Counted from the first letter of the stretch, positions 54,231 through 63,075 are shown. The stretch is 64,000 nt of DNA from Sediminibacterium sp. (GCF_019264485.1 NZ_JAHVAA010000011.1:711213-775212); one strand, 5' to 3'. The notes: generated by a model not told the origin, from the sequence alone. A program made the numbers and translations.

Positions 54231-55535
54231 ATGTTAAACCGAATTGTTATTCTGGGTGCGGGTTTTGCCGGGTTACAACTGGCACGCAGATTGAAAGGCT
54301 CTAACTTCGATATTACACTGATCGACCAGTATAATTTTCACCAATTCCAGCCACTTTTTTACCAGGTTGCTACAGGACGCTTAGAGCCAAGCTCAGTATC
54401 ATTTCCTCTCCGTAAAGTATTTCAGAATAAAGCCAATGTACATGTTCGTATTGCGAATATTGAAAGGATAGACAAAACGGAAAAAACAGTGTACACCGAT
54501 GCCGGTATTTTTGCTTACGACTATCTCGTGATTGCCACCGGATGCACCACCAATTATTTTGGCAACAAGAATATTGAACGCTATGCTTATCCGATGAAGT
54601 CAACCACAGAAGCCATTGCATTGCGTAATCGTATACTGCTCAATTTTGAAGCGGCCTTAGATGCTTCACCGGAAGAACTGGAAGGCATCATGAATATTGT
54701 AGTGGTAGGAGGTGGCCCTACGGGTGTTGAACTTTCGGGTTCACTGGCAGAGCTGAAAAGAAATATCCTGCCACGCGATTATCCCGATATGGATTTCTCC
54801 CGGCTCAATGTGTATTTACTCGAAGCAGGTCCGGCAACACTGGGGCCCATGAGTAAAATATCGCAACAGAAATCGCAGTCCTATCTTGAATCGATGGGAG
54901 TACAGGTGAAAGTAAATACGCAGGTAAAAGATTATGATGGAAAGAAAGTATTACTCGCCGATGGCAGCACTATTGCCAGCAATACACTTATCTGGGCCGC
55001 AGGTGTTACCGGTAATGTACCCAATGGTATTGATGCCTCATTACTCGTAAGAGGTAACAGAATTAAAACAGATGCATTCAACCGCATACCCGGTACCGAC
55101 AATATTTTTGTATTAGGCGATATTGCCTATATGGAAACAGAACAGTTCCCGAAAGGGCATCCGCAACTGGCCAATGTAGCTATTGCACAGGCCAAAAACC
55201 TGGTACAGAATTTTAAACGGTTACAGAACGGAAAAACATTGTTGCCATTCAGCTATAAAAGTCCCGGCACCATGGCCACTGTAGGCAAAAGAAAAGCAGT
55301 AGTAGACTTACCCTTCATGAGTTTCCAGGGACGTTTTGCCTGGTTTGTATGGATGTTCCTGCACCTCATGCTGATACTGAGTGTAAAAAACAAACTCATC
55401 ATCTTCATCAACTGGGCCGTCAGCTATTTTACCAACGATACGACGCTCCGTCTAATTCTGCTCCCCACCAAACACCAGGTTTATTTGTACAAAGAAGAAC
55501 AAACGCCGATAGAGCAGAAGATACACCAGTTGTAA
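54231..55535 (+). CDS. Type II NADH:quinone oxidoreductase (NDH-2)
   Basis: A 434-residue membrane-peripheral flavoprotein that passes electrons from NADH to menaquinone without pumping protons. FAD-binding GAGFAGLQLARRL at the N-terminus, NADH-binding VVVGGGPTGVELSGSLAEL, and the second FAD motif FVLGDIAYME. The C-terminal hydrophobic amphipathic region (FAWFVWMFLHLMLILSVKNKLIIFINWAVSYF) would anchor it to the membrane. Together with mqnE at 55624, this links menaquinone synthesis and use, though the two genes are convergent. Confidence 0.92.
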   Translation: MLNRIVILGAGFAGLQLARRLKGSNFDITLIDQYNFHQFQPLFYQVATGRLEPSSVSFPLRKVFQNKANVHVRIANIERIDKTEKTVYTDAGIFAYDYLVIATGCTTNYFGNKNIERYAYPMKSTTEAIALRNRILLNFEAALDASPEELEGIMNIVVVGGGPTGVELSGSLAELKRNILPRDYPDMDFSRLNVYLLEAGPATLGPMSKISQQKSQSYLESMGVQVKVNTQVKDYDGKKVLLADGSTIASNTLIWAAGVTGNVPNGIDASLLVRGNRIKTDAFNRIPGTDNIFVLGDIAYMETEQFPKGHPQLANVAIAQAKNLVQNFKRLQNGKTLLPFSYKSPGTMATVGKRKAVVDLPFMSFQGRFAWFVWMFLHLMLILSVKNKLIIFINWAVSYFTNDTTLRLILLPTKHQVYLYKEEQTPIEQKIHQL

Positions 55536-55610
55536 TTTTTGATTTTTTGATCTTTGATTTGAAAAAGTAAAATCGAAAAATCAAAGATCAAAGATCAAAA
55601 AATCAAAAAT
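55535..55610. repeat. Word-type inverted repeat (TTTTTGATC family)
   Basis: Perfect 24-bp arms at 55535-55558 and 55587-55610, same words as at 20986. It starts at the last base of the NDH-2 stop codon. Followed by CTGCCATCTGAAATCAGACATC words (55611-55635) that run into the mqnE stop. Confidence 0.88.
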
Positions 55611-55623
55611 CTGCCATCTGAAA

Positions 55624-56784
55624 TCAGACATCCGACATCAGAAATTCCCCCGAGTAGTCCTTAATCTCATTATAAAGTGTTCCTCTTTCCACCGGTTGTC
55701 TATTCACTTGTTTAATGAGACGAACTAATTCTTCGGTACTCATGGTAGGTGTTTGTTCTTCACTACCTGCCATGGCGTAAATTTTGGTGGAGTCGTCGAT
55801 GGTGCCGTCGATATCATTAACACCGAATGATAAAGTAAGTTGTGCATTCTGTCTTCCCAGCATGGGCCAGTAGGCTTTGAGGTGCGGGAAATTGTCCATG
55901 TACAAACGCGAAACGGCATACATACGCATATCTTCTACCACAGAAGATTCTGCAATATGACTCATATCATTCTCCTTATTGCGGAACTTGAGCGGAATAA
56001 AAGTGTTGAAGCCGCCGGTTTTGTCCTGCAACTGGCGCAGTCTGTCCATATGATCAATGCGGTGATGAAATTGTTCAATATGTCCGTAGAGTAAAGTGGC
56101 ATTGCTGTGCATGCCTAAGTTGTGCGCGGTTTCGTGAATGAGTAACCAACCGTCAGCATCTACTTTATCTTCACAGATCTGTTTGCGGATATCGGGATGA
56201 AAAATTTCTGCACCACCGCCCGGTAAAGAATCAAGACCTGCTTCATGAGCCATACGCATACCTTCTTCCACAGAAACTTTGGCTTTGCGGAACATATAAT
56301 CCAGTTCAACAGGCGTAAAACCTTTGATGTGTAAATCCGGACGATGCGCTTTGATGGTACGCAGGAGTTCGAGAAAGAAATCGAGGTTCATTTTGGGGTG
56401 AACACCACCTACAATATGCACTTCGGTAACGGGTTTACCGTCGTAGCTTTTAACGATATGCATCATCTGCTTAATACTCAGTTCCCAGCCTTCATCGCGG
56501 TGGGCATAGAGACGGGAGTAGGAGCAGAATTTGCAGGAGAACACACATACATTGGTGGGTTCAATATGAAAATTGCGGTTGAAATAGGTTTTGTTACCGT
56601 GTTTCTCTTCACGCACCCAGTTGGCGAGGGCACCGAGCCAGGAGAGCGAGCCTTTTTCGAAGAGCAAAACACCCTCATCAAAAGAAATACGTTCCTTATG
56701 TAGAATTTTTTCGCCTATCTTTTTTAACTGGACATCGGGCTGAGTAGCAACCAATACAAACGGGTCTGAAATTCGCGCGCTCAT
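55624..56784 (-). CDS. mqnE: Aminofutalosine synthase MqnE (radical SAM)
   Basis: Catalyses the radical SAM step that joins SAM-derived adenosyl and 3-[(1-carboxyvinyl)oxy]benzoate into aminofutalosine in the menaquinone pathway. The 386-residue protein has the radical SAM Cys motif CVFSCKFCSYSR (CxxxCxxC), HIVGGVHPKMNLDFFLELL and the active-site segment SLPGGGAEIFHPDIR. The ATG at 56784 is used because the upstream GTG is less likely. No other mqn genes are in the window. Confidence 0.93.
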   Translation of the reverse strand: MSARISDPFVLVATQPDVQLKKIGEKILHKERISFDEGVLLFEKGSLSWLGALANWVREEKHGNKTYFNRNFHIEPTNVCVFSCKFCSYSRLYAHRDEGWELSIKQMMHIVKSYDGKPVTEVHIVGGVHPKMNLDFFLELLRTIKAHRPDLHIKGFTPVELDYMFRKAKVSVEEGMRMAHEAGLDSLPGGGAEIFHPDIRKQICEDKVDADGWLLIHETAHNLGMHSNATLLYGHIEQFHHRIDHMDRLRQLQDKTGGFNTFIPLKFRNKENDMSHIAESSVVEDMRMYAVSRLYMDNFPHLKAYWPMLGRQNAQLTLSFGVNDIDGTIDDSTKIYAMAGSEEQTPTMSTEELVRLIKQVNRQPVERGTLYNEIKDYSGEFLMSDV

Positions 56785-56836
56785 CTTCACTATTTAGGGT
56801 GCAAAAATACGATTAAAAATGTAGCTTCTGGTGATC

Positions 56837-56885
56837 AGCTACTAGCTACTAGCTTCTAGCTGCTAGAAGCTAGTAGCTGGCAGCT
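56837..56885. repeat. Word-type inverted repeat (TAGCTNC family) in a divergent promoter region
   Basis: AGCTACTAGCTACTAGCTTC at 56837 onward (24 bp) pairs at about 21 of 24 with 56862-56885, leaving a 1-nt loop. It lies between the divergent mqnE and nucleoside transporter starts, so it is not a terminator for either. Confidence 0.85.
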
Positions 56886-56972
56886 AGCAGCTTATGCTCC
56901 CAGTTCAACTTTTTTCTATAGATTCGTTGGTCACCCTGCAACAGCGGGCATTCATTCATAACTAACTGAGCT

Positions 56973-58292
56973 ATGTCAATAAAACTAAGGCTGACGATTT
57001 TAAGTTTTTTGCAATTTTTTATATGGGGTGCATGGCTAACTACCCTGGGTTCATATGGGTTTGGTTTTAAAAACTGGACAGGCGGGCAGTTCGGGGCCGT
57101 ATTCTCCACCCTGGGTCTGGGTTCACTCATTATGCCAGCCCTGGTGGGTATTATAGCCGACCGATGGATGAATGCCGAAAAACTCTATTCTATTCTACAC
57201 ATTTTATACGGCATCACACTATTTGCCCTGCCATTGATTGATGTGCCCGACACCTTCTTCTGGGTATTATTGGCGAGTATGTGTTTTTATATGCCCACCA
57301 TCTCCTTATCCAATTCGCTCTCGTACCGTATTTTAATAGACAACCGGATGGATGTGGTAAAAGTATTTCCACCCATCCGAGTATGGGGAACCATTGGTTT
57401 TATTGCGGCCATGTGGCTCACCAACCTCATCAGCGATCCGAAATCGCCATGGGATGCCGGTAAGGCTTTTGGGGAACAGATAGCTTCTGTAACCGGACAT
57501 GCCATCAACGCCAACCAGTTTTATATAGCGGGTGTATTTGCCATAGTGCTGGGTATTTATGCATGGTTCCTGCCCAAATGTGCGCCGGAAAACAAAGGAA
57601 AAGGAAAGGGCTCCTGGATCGATAACCTGGGTTTGCGCGCCTTTAAACTGCTGGGTAATTATAAAATGGCCATCTTCTTCCTGTTTTCTATGTTTTTGGG
57701 AGCCGCCCTGCAGCTAACCAATATGTATGGCGATACCTACCTGAAAGATTTCGAAAAAATAGAACAGTATAAGAACTCTTTTGTGGTGGAATATTCAACC
57801 ATCATCATATCCATCTCGCAGATATCGGAAACACTGTTCATACTGGCCATACCCTTCTTTATGAAAAAGTTTGGCATTAAAAAAGTGATGCTGATATCCA
57901 TGTTTGCCTGGGTATTAAGGTTTGGTCTGTTCTCCTTCGGAAACCCGGAAGGATTGCTTTGGATGATCATCCTCTCGAATATTGTGTACGGAATGGCTTT
58001 CGATTTCTTTAATATATCCGGATCGCTCTTTGTAGAAACCACCATAGAACCTGAAATACGTTCTTCGGCACAGGGATTATTTATGATGATGACCAACGGT
58101 TTTGGCGCCATCATGGGAAGCATACTGAGTGGCTGGATGATAGATAAGTATTACCTGCTACCCGATGGCAGTAAAGACTGGCCCGGCATCTGGATGGTCT
58201 TTGCCATCTACGCCCTCTTCATCGCCATCTTTTTTGGTATACTCTTCCGTCATAAGCACAATGCAGCAGATGTGGCGCATGCGGGGCATTAG
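56973..58292 (+). CDS. Nucleoside:H+ symporter (NupG-like MFS transporter)
   Basis: A 439-residue inner-membrane protein with 12 predicted helices, fitting the nucleoside:H+ symporter family (NupG/XapB). Seen: FLQFFIWGAWLTTLGSY, GIIADRWMNAEKLYSILHILYG, SLSYRILIDNRMDVVKVFPPIRVWGTIGFIAA and the C-terminal half MAFDFFNISGSLFVETTIEPEIRSSAQGLFMMMTNGFGA. Takes up nucleosides. The stop is TAG, immediately followed by a repeat. Confidence 0.9.
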   Translation: MSIKLRLTILSFLQFFIWGAWLTTLGSYGFGFKNWTGGQFGAVFSTLGLGSLIMPALVGIIADRWMNAEKLYSILHILYGITLFALPLIDVPDTFFWVLLASMCFYMPTISLSNSLSYRILIDNRMDVVKVFPPIRVWGTIGFIAAMWLTNLISDPKSPWDAGKAFGEQIASVTGHAINANQFYIAGVFAIVLGIYAWFLPKCAPENKGKGKGSWIDNLGLRAFKLLGNYKMAIFFLFSMFLGAALQLTNMYGDTYLKDFEKIEQYKNSFVVEYSTIIISISQISETLFILAIPFFMKKFGIKKVMLISMFAWVLRFGLFSFGNPEGLLWMIILSNIVYGMAFDFFNISGSLFVETTIEPEIRSSAQGLFMMMTNGFGAIMGSILSGWMIDKYYLLPDGSKDWPGIWMVFAIYALFIAIFFGILFRHKHNAADVAHAGH

Positions 58293-58413
58293 GAGCTTCT
58301 AGCTGCTAGCTGCTAGAGCTTAGTTTAGAAATAACAATAAAAAAAGGAAACCAGCTATTTTACGGCCGGTTTCCTTTTTCATTTCTAGCAGCTGGCAGCT
58401 AGTAGCTAGAAGC
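58290..58413. repeat. Word-type inverted repeat (TAGCTGC family) surrounding a terminator
   Basis: The outer stem: GGAGCTTCTAGCTGCTAGCT (58292-58316) pairs with CTAGCAGC...AGCTAGAAGC (58385-58413). Inside it lies a simple rho-independent hairpin (58341-58379). Same words as at 56837. The stem starts at the transporter stop and ends near the trxA stop. Confidence 0.8.
58341..58379. terminator. Bidirectional terminator between the transporter and trxA
   Basis: AAAAAGGAAACC / GGTTTCCTTTTT, 12-bp stem, with the T-run on both strands. Confidence 0.9.
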
Positions 58414-58427
58414 CTGCTGCTTGCAGC

Positions 58428-58745
58428 TTATAAATGCGACTGAATCTTCTTATCCAGCACCGACTTAGGCACGGCACCAATTTGTTTGTCTACAATCTGA
58501 CCACCTTTAATGAAAAGGATGGCAGGAATAGAAGTAATACCATAGTTAACACTGAGGTTAGGGTTATGGTCTACATTCACTTTACCTACATTTATTTTAC
58601 CGTCATAATCTTTGGCCAGTTCTTCAATAACGGGTCCGATGGCGCGACAGGGTCCACACCATTCAGCCCAGAAATCTACTACGGTCAGTTTATCACTATC
58701 CAGCACGGTCGTCTGGAAATTCGCATCGGTTAATTCTAAAGCCAT
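58428..58745 (-). CDS. trxA: Thioredoxin
   Basis: A 105-residue cytoplasmic redox protein with the active site WAEWCGPCRAI, the cis-Pro loop GITSIPAILFIKGG, and normal length. Reduces disulfides in target proteins. Its C-terminus overlaps no repeat, but the TAGCTGC palindrome ends within 15 bp of its stop. Confidence 0.97.
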   Translation of the reverse strand: MALELTDANFQTTVLDSDKLTVVDFWAEWCGPCRAIGPVIEELAKDYDGKINVGKVNVDHNPNLSVNYGITSIPAILFIKGGQIVDKQIGAVPKSVLDKKIQSHL

Positions 58746-58780
58746 TGTTTTTATTTTTAGATGTTTAATTTTTGAGGAAA

Positions 58781-58900
58781 GTCCATAGTCGATGGTCCAT
58801 AGTCCATAGTAAATAATCCTATTTTCCTTCTATGGACTATCGACCATGGTCCATAGTTCTCATTTCCTTCTATGGACTATGGACTATCAACCATGGACCA
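58781..58900. repeat. Word-type inverted and direct repeats (TGGACTATNGACCATGG family)
   Basis: GTCCATAGTCGATGGTCCATAG (58781-58802) pairs with CTATGGACTATCGACCATGG... (58829-58856), and a second near-copy CTATGGACTATGGACTATC... follows at 58870-58898. Located upstream of trxA at the border with the accessory segment. Between 58901 and 59189 there is one more palindrome (59019) and no recognisable gene. Confidence 0.8.
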
Positions 58901-59018
58901 AAGAACAAATTTAAGCCCAAACCCCCTTCTCTGCCCCTTTGACTTTTCCACCACTGTTATTAATGACGTTAGGGCAGGAGAAACCTGACAGGGGGGCACA
59001 AATAAGGAATAGAGCTTG

Positions 59019-59037
59019 CCCTGAGCTTGTCGAAGGG
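59019..59037. repeat. Short dispersed palindrome CCCTGAGCTTGTCGAAGGG
   Basis: Interrupted inverted repeat CCCT/AGGG with CTTCGACAAGCTC core on the complementary strand, a sequence that recurs in many bacterial genomes as a REP-like element. Single copy in this window. Confidence 0.6.
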
Positions 59038-59189
59038 AAACAAGAAATGGATGGGCTTGCAGGAATGAATAAAATGAGTAAATTTACTAATGTGTGAAAT
59101 GGGCTTCGTAAATCTGCATGTATAGGGTGGATTGGCGAAAGTTGGTTTTGGCAATTTACAAGTTGGCAGCAATTAGACACAACATTTAT

Positions 59190-59813
59190 ATGGACGATAA
59201 ATACATAGCAATTTTAGGCGGATTAGTAGGTTCATCATTCACTATTGTTGTGACAAAAGTTTTTGAATATTATCAGACTAGCCAACTGCACAAGCTTTCT
59301 TTAAAAAAAGAACTTTTTATTAGGAAGCTGAATGTATTTGAAAAAACTGTTTCTTATTTAACCATTGCCCACACCTCGATAACAAATATGGCGGTCTTGC
59401 TCAAAACCGCAATGAATGAGAACGTAACATTTACTGATGAACAGAGCAAGGACATTTTCGACAGGCTACAAAAAAATATTGACCAGGTGTATCAAGTAAC
59501 GCAAGATATGGCAGGCTCGATTGACCTTTACATTGATTTAAAGCACGACCATAAAGAAGTCGAAGATACCCAACGATTTTGGGAATTGTTGGGAACAATT
59601 AACCAATTAGCTCACGATGTGAACTTTGGTTATGACTTGTTAAAAACTGCAACTACCGAGGATGATTATCGTAAGATGGAAATAGCAATAGACTTGAATG
59701 AAAAGGCGTTGGCGAAAAAAGTAGAAAATTTGGTAGACTTTAGTAATTCAATGAGACATAAATATTTAAGTATGACTTCATTGTTGAGAGAAGAATTGAA
59801 GTCTTATGAATAA
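59190..59813 (+). CDS. Hypothetical membrane-anchored helical protein
   Basis: A 207-residue protein from the ATG at 59190. The N-terminus is one membrane helix (YIAILGGLVGSSFTIVVTKV), followed by a long helical, Glu/Lys-rich region (LKKELFIRKLNVFEKTVSYL...). I recognise no family. It is AT-rich like its two downstream neighbours. It is flanked by short inverted repeats TTGGCAG upstream (59162-59168) and CTGCCAA downstream (59816-59822), and lies just before repeat unit A. Confidence 0.65.
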   Translation: MDDKYIAILGGLVGSSFTIVVTKVFEYYQTSQLHKLSLKKELFIRKLNVFEKTVSYLTIAHTSITNMAVLLKTAMNENVTFTDEQSKDIFDRLQKNIDQVYQVTQDMAGSIDLYIDLKHDHKEVEDTQRFWELLGTINQLAHDVNFGYDLLKTATTEDDYRKMEIAIDLNEKALAKKVENLVDFSNSMRHKYLSMTSLLREELKSYE

Positions 59814-59844
59814 ACTGCTGCCAACATTTGGTTTTATGCAACTT

Positions 59845-60082
59845 TTTTCTTCTCAGGGTGTATATCACCAAAAGGAGTTCGTCAAAGAGTCTCCGAGGTA
59901 CGAAGGACTCTTTGTGTTACATGGACAGGGTGTACGAATTATTTTGAAGCTTACTAATTCATTACTGAAGAATCGGGCAATGCAATTAATCAGTAACTTT
60001 CCCATGCGTGAGCGATCGCAGAGTCCTCTGCGAGAGAAATCTGCGCGGAACGTTCGAAAAAGTAGACCCTTCGGAGAAAAAA
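59845..60082 (+). repeat. Accessory repeat unit, copy A
   Basis: Intergenic between the hypothetical membrane protein and the STAND-like gene. Matches copy B: 59949-60002 (54 nt, 2 mismatches) and 60041-60080 (40 nt, 1 mismatch); the left half is diverged but alignable. Internal stems AAAGAGTC / GACTCTTT (59884-59891 with 59906-59913) and CGCAGAG-TC-CTCTGCG (60017-60032). Right border CCCTTCGGAGAAAA. A 300-nt ORF here is not likely to be a gene. Confidence 0.85.
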
Positions 60083-60112
60083 AACATCAATTAAGGACTT
60101 TTTAATTATACA

Positions 60113-62767
60113 ATGGCAACCAAAATTTACAAGGCATTCATCGCTTCTCCAAGCGATACACAACACGAAAGAGACATTTGCGACAAGGTATTTTCAGAGA
60201 TAAACTCGGGAATTGGATCAATATTCAATTTTAGGATAGAATCATTAAAATGGGAAAATAATGTCCGCCCAACAATTAAAGATAAAGACGGACAATCAGT
60301 CATTTTTGAGCAGATTGGAAATGAACATCAAATTTTCATTGGGATAATGAGTAAAAAATTTGGTAGCCCAACTCCAAGAGCAGGTTCAGGAACGGAAGAA
60401 GAATTTAATATCGCTATTGAGAGATATAAAACTAAGAAGGATATTGAAATTGTTTTTTATTTTAATGATGAGCCACCTAAGACCATGTCTGATATTAACC
60501 CCGAAGAATTGTTAAAAGTTTCAGCTTTCAAAAAGCAATTGCAGCCTTTAGGTATTTATGGAGTGTACAACGGAATTGCTGATTTTGAAGAAAAATTGAG
60601 AAAGCATTTTTCGAAATATTTTATTAGCATCTTTAAAGATCGTGGTGATGATTTAGATACACAGCAACTGATAAATAAAGAAGTTGTTAAGAAGATTTAC
60701 AAAAAAAGATTTGATGATTCTTTAAAAGGATTTGATGAACAGCCTAAAGTATGGATAGAGCCTGTAATAAGCAGAACTAGTGAAATATCTCAAGATCCTG
60801 ATGATAACTATCAACAGAGAGTGTTGATTGAAGAAGTTTTATTCTCTGATAAGTCATATTTTATCAACGCACCTTCGCAATTTGGACTTAGCACGTTAGG
60901 GCATTATTTGGTATTGGAAGCCTGGAATAATGATGAGCTATGGGTTTATATTGATAATGCTAAAATTAAGCCGCATAAAATTGAGAATGTTATTAAGGAT
61001 GAGGTCGAATCGTTGGAGCAAAATATTAATGCTCTAAAATGCATTGTTTTTGATTCGTTTCTTATGAAAGACAAGGTCTCACACCGAAAATTGCAAAAGC
61101 TGATACAAGCCAATCCAACAATAAGAATTATAGTATTAAATACCGTTGATGAAACGCTGTACCTAAAGACTGACGATGAAACGGATAGTAGCGAAGTCAA
61201 AATTGAAAAGGAGTTTACACAATTGCATTTGATAGCGTTGCCAAGAAATCAAGTAAGAAGCATTGTTAAACAGTATAACGAACAAAAAAGAATAGAAGAC
61301 GAAAATAAAGTGCTCAATAAAGTGATTTCTGAGCTAGAGTGTTTAAACTTACATAGAACACCTTATAATGTGCTTACTATTTTAAAAGTGTCAGAAAAAT
61401 ATTGGGACGAAAGCCCTGTGAATAGAACAAAAATGATCGAAATGATTCTGTTTGTTTTGTTTGATTTGGGAGAAATTCCAAGATATAAGACTAAGCCTGA
61501 TTTAAAGGATTGCGAGTATGTGTTAGGAAAGTATTGTGAGTTAATGTTGCGAAGGGAGAACTATACCTTTTCAAAAGATGACTTTATTGCTGAGCTAAAG
61601 AAATTTTGCTTAGAAAAATACATTGATTTAGAAGTTGAGGTTGTGTTTGAGGTTTTAATTAATAATAATATCATCATTAGTGAATTGGAGAGATTTAAGT
61701 TCAAGTCTTCATTTTGGGTTTATTACTTTGCTGCAAAGAGAATGCATGTAGATGAAAGCTTTAAAAACTTTATTCTTGAAAAGAGAAAATATACAGTTTT
61801 TCCTGAAATAATAGAATTCTACACTGGAGTTGATAGAAATAGAAATGATGCTGTTGAGATTTTATTGAATGATATAAGAGCAACCAAACAAATGGTGGAA
61901 GAAAGATTAGGTATTAAAGGTAATATAAACCCGTTAAAACTAGCACAATGGAAGCCCAAAGAAGATGAATTAAGCAAGTTGCAAAAAGAAATTGCAGATA
62001 ATGTTATTCCATCAAATCTTCCTGACTCTGTAAAAGATCAATTTTTAGATAAGTCATATAATCAGATACGTCCATATAATCAGTCCATACAGAATTTTTT
62101 TGAAGAATATCACCTTTATAATTTAATGGGACAAATTAGTGCAGCATCAACAGCATTAAGAAACAGCGACTATGCTAATCCTGAACTTAAGAAAAAACTT
62201 TTAAAAGAAATTTATGAGTCTTGGAATCAACTATCTAAAGTGTTGTTTGCCCTTTCTCCTGTAATGGCGTCTCAAAGGGAGGCAACATTTGGAGGTGCAA
62301 CTTTTGAATTGCATGGTGATTTTGGAAGTACTTTTGAAATAAGACTAAATCGTATCATACAGGTATTGCCAACGAATGTAGTAGGATATTTTAAAGATGA
62401 TTTATATTCCCCCAAAATTGCACCTCTGCTTTATGATAATTTTGAAAATGAAGAAAATGATCTTTTGAAACATCAACAAGCGTTGTTATTGATTTTTAAA
62501 CGTCCGAACGGTTGGAAGAAGCAAATTGAAAATTATATTAATTCGACTAATAAAAATTCTTATTACCTTTTCGACATAGTTAATGCCCTCCGAGCTAGGT
62601 ATAGATATGATTTTGCAAGTGCAGAGGAGCTTAACGATATGAAAATTCTAATCAAATTAGGAATAGCTAAGCATGAATTTGGAGGGGACAAGTCCAATTA
62701 TATCACTAAGCTTTCAAAAATTGACAATAAGGTTATTCCTGATAGAGAATTTAATGGGGATGAGTAA
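60113..62767 (+). CDS. DUF4062-like / STAND-type NTPase protein, candidate defence sensor
   Basis: An 884-residue protein. Residues about 5-120 resemble the DUF4062 domain of STAND-type proteins (KAFIASPSDTQHERD, FIGIMSKKFGSPTPRAG...EEEFNIAIE). The central NTPase region has a P-loop-like APSQFGLSTLGHYL (253-266), where the usual Lys is Leu, and a Walker-B-like LKCIVFDSF (D314). The C-terminal half is helical without recognisable repeats. This effector-NTPase-helical sensor order resembles antiphage STAND systems (Avs-like), though the sensor family is not recognised. The gene is AT-rich and lies between repeat units A and B. Confidence 0.65.
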   Translation: MATKIYKAFIASPSDTQHERDICDKVFSEINSGIGSIFNFRIESLKWENNVRPTIKDKDGQSVIFEQIGNEHQIFIGIMSKKFGSPTPRAGSGTEEEFNIAIERYKTKKDIEIVFYFNDEPPKTMSDINPEELLKVSAFKKQLQPLGIYGVYNGIADFEEKLRKHFSKYFISIFKDRGDDLDTQQLINKEVVKKIYKKRFDDSLKGFDEQPKVWIEPVISRTSEISQDPDDNYQQRVLIEEVLFSDKSYFINAPSQFGLSTLGHYLVLEAWNNDELWVYIDNAKIKPHKIENVIKDEVESLEQNINALKCIVFDSFLMKDKVSHRKLQKLIQANPTIRIIVLNTVDETLYLKTDDETDSSEVKIEKEFTQLHLIALPRNQVRSIVKQYNEQKRIEDENKVLNKVISELECLNLHRTPYNVLTILKVSEKYWDESPVNRTKMIEMILFVLFDLGEIPRYKTKPDLKDCEYVLGKYCELMLRRENYTFSKDDFIAELKKFCLEKYIDLEVEVVFEVLINNNIIISELERFKFKSSFWVYYFAAKRMHVDESFKNFILEKRKYTVFPEIIEFYTGVDRNRNDAVEILLNDIRATKQMVEERLGIKGNINPLKLAQWKPKEDELSKLQKEIADNVIPSNLPDSVKDQFLDKSYNQIRPYNQSIQNFFEEYHLYNLMGQISAASTALRNSDYANPELKKKLLKEIYESWNQLSKVLFALSPVMASQREATFGGATFELHGDFGSTFEIRLNRIIQVLPTNVVGYFKDDLYSPKIAPLLYDNFENEENDLLKHQQALLLIFKRPNGWKKQIENYINSTNKNSYYLFDIVNALRARYRYDFASAEELNDMKILIKLGIAKHEFGGDKSNYITKLSKIDNKVIPDREFNGDE

Positions 62768-62810
62768 GTTTTAAAATAGCGAAATGAGGTTTAGACAAAA
62801 GCTAGATTTC

Positions 62811-63056
62811 CCTTCCTTCTCCGAAGTGTGTACTTATTAAGCGAGAACTTCGGCGCATCGTCTCCTGAGGCACGAAGGGACGTTGCGTGTTACACAGCTA
62901 GGGTGTACGAATTACTTTAGAGCTTACTAATTCATTACTGAAGAATCGGGCAATACAATTAATCATTAACTTTCCTTTGTGGTAGTGTTCGTAGTGTTCT
63001 CTACGAGAAATAGCTGCGCGGAACGTTCAAAAAAGTAGACCCTTCGGAGAAAAAAG
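62811..63056 (+). repeat. Accessory repeat unit, copy B
   Basis: Intergenic between the STAND-like and methyltransferase genes. It has TTCTCCGAAG at the left end (62817-62826) and the complement CTTCGGAGAA at the right end (63043-63052). The segment 62849-62926 matches copy C at 77 of 78 positions. Internal stems: CCGAAGT / ACTTCGG (62821-62853), CGTC / GACG, and CGTAG-N6-CTACG (62990-63005). Confidence 0.88.
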
Positions 63057-63075
63057 TCGGCAACAATACAAATTT

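Noticed and set aside
59806..60105. A 99-aa ORF across repeat unit A
   Set aside because: It starts inside the previous gene's stop region, its sequence is the repeat unit in translation (including the palindromic stems), and the equivalent reading frame is not preserved in copy B. It is not a gene.
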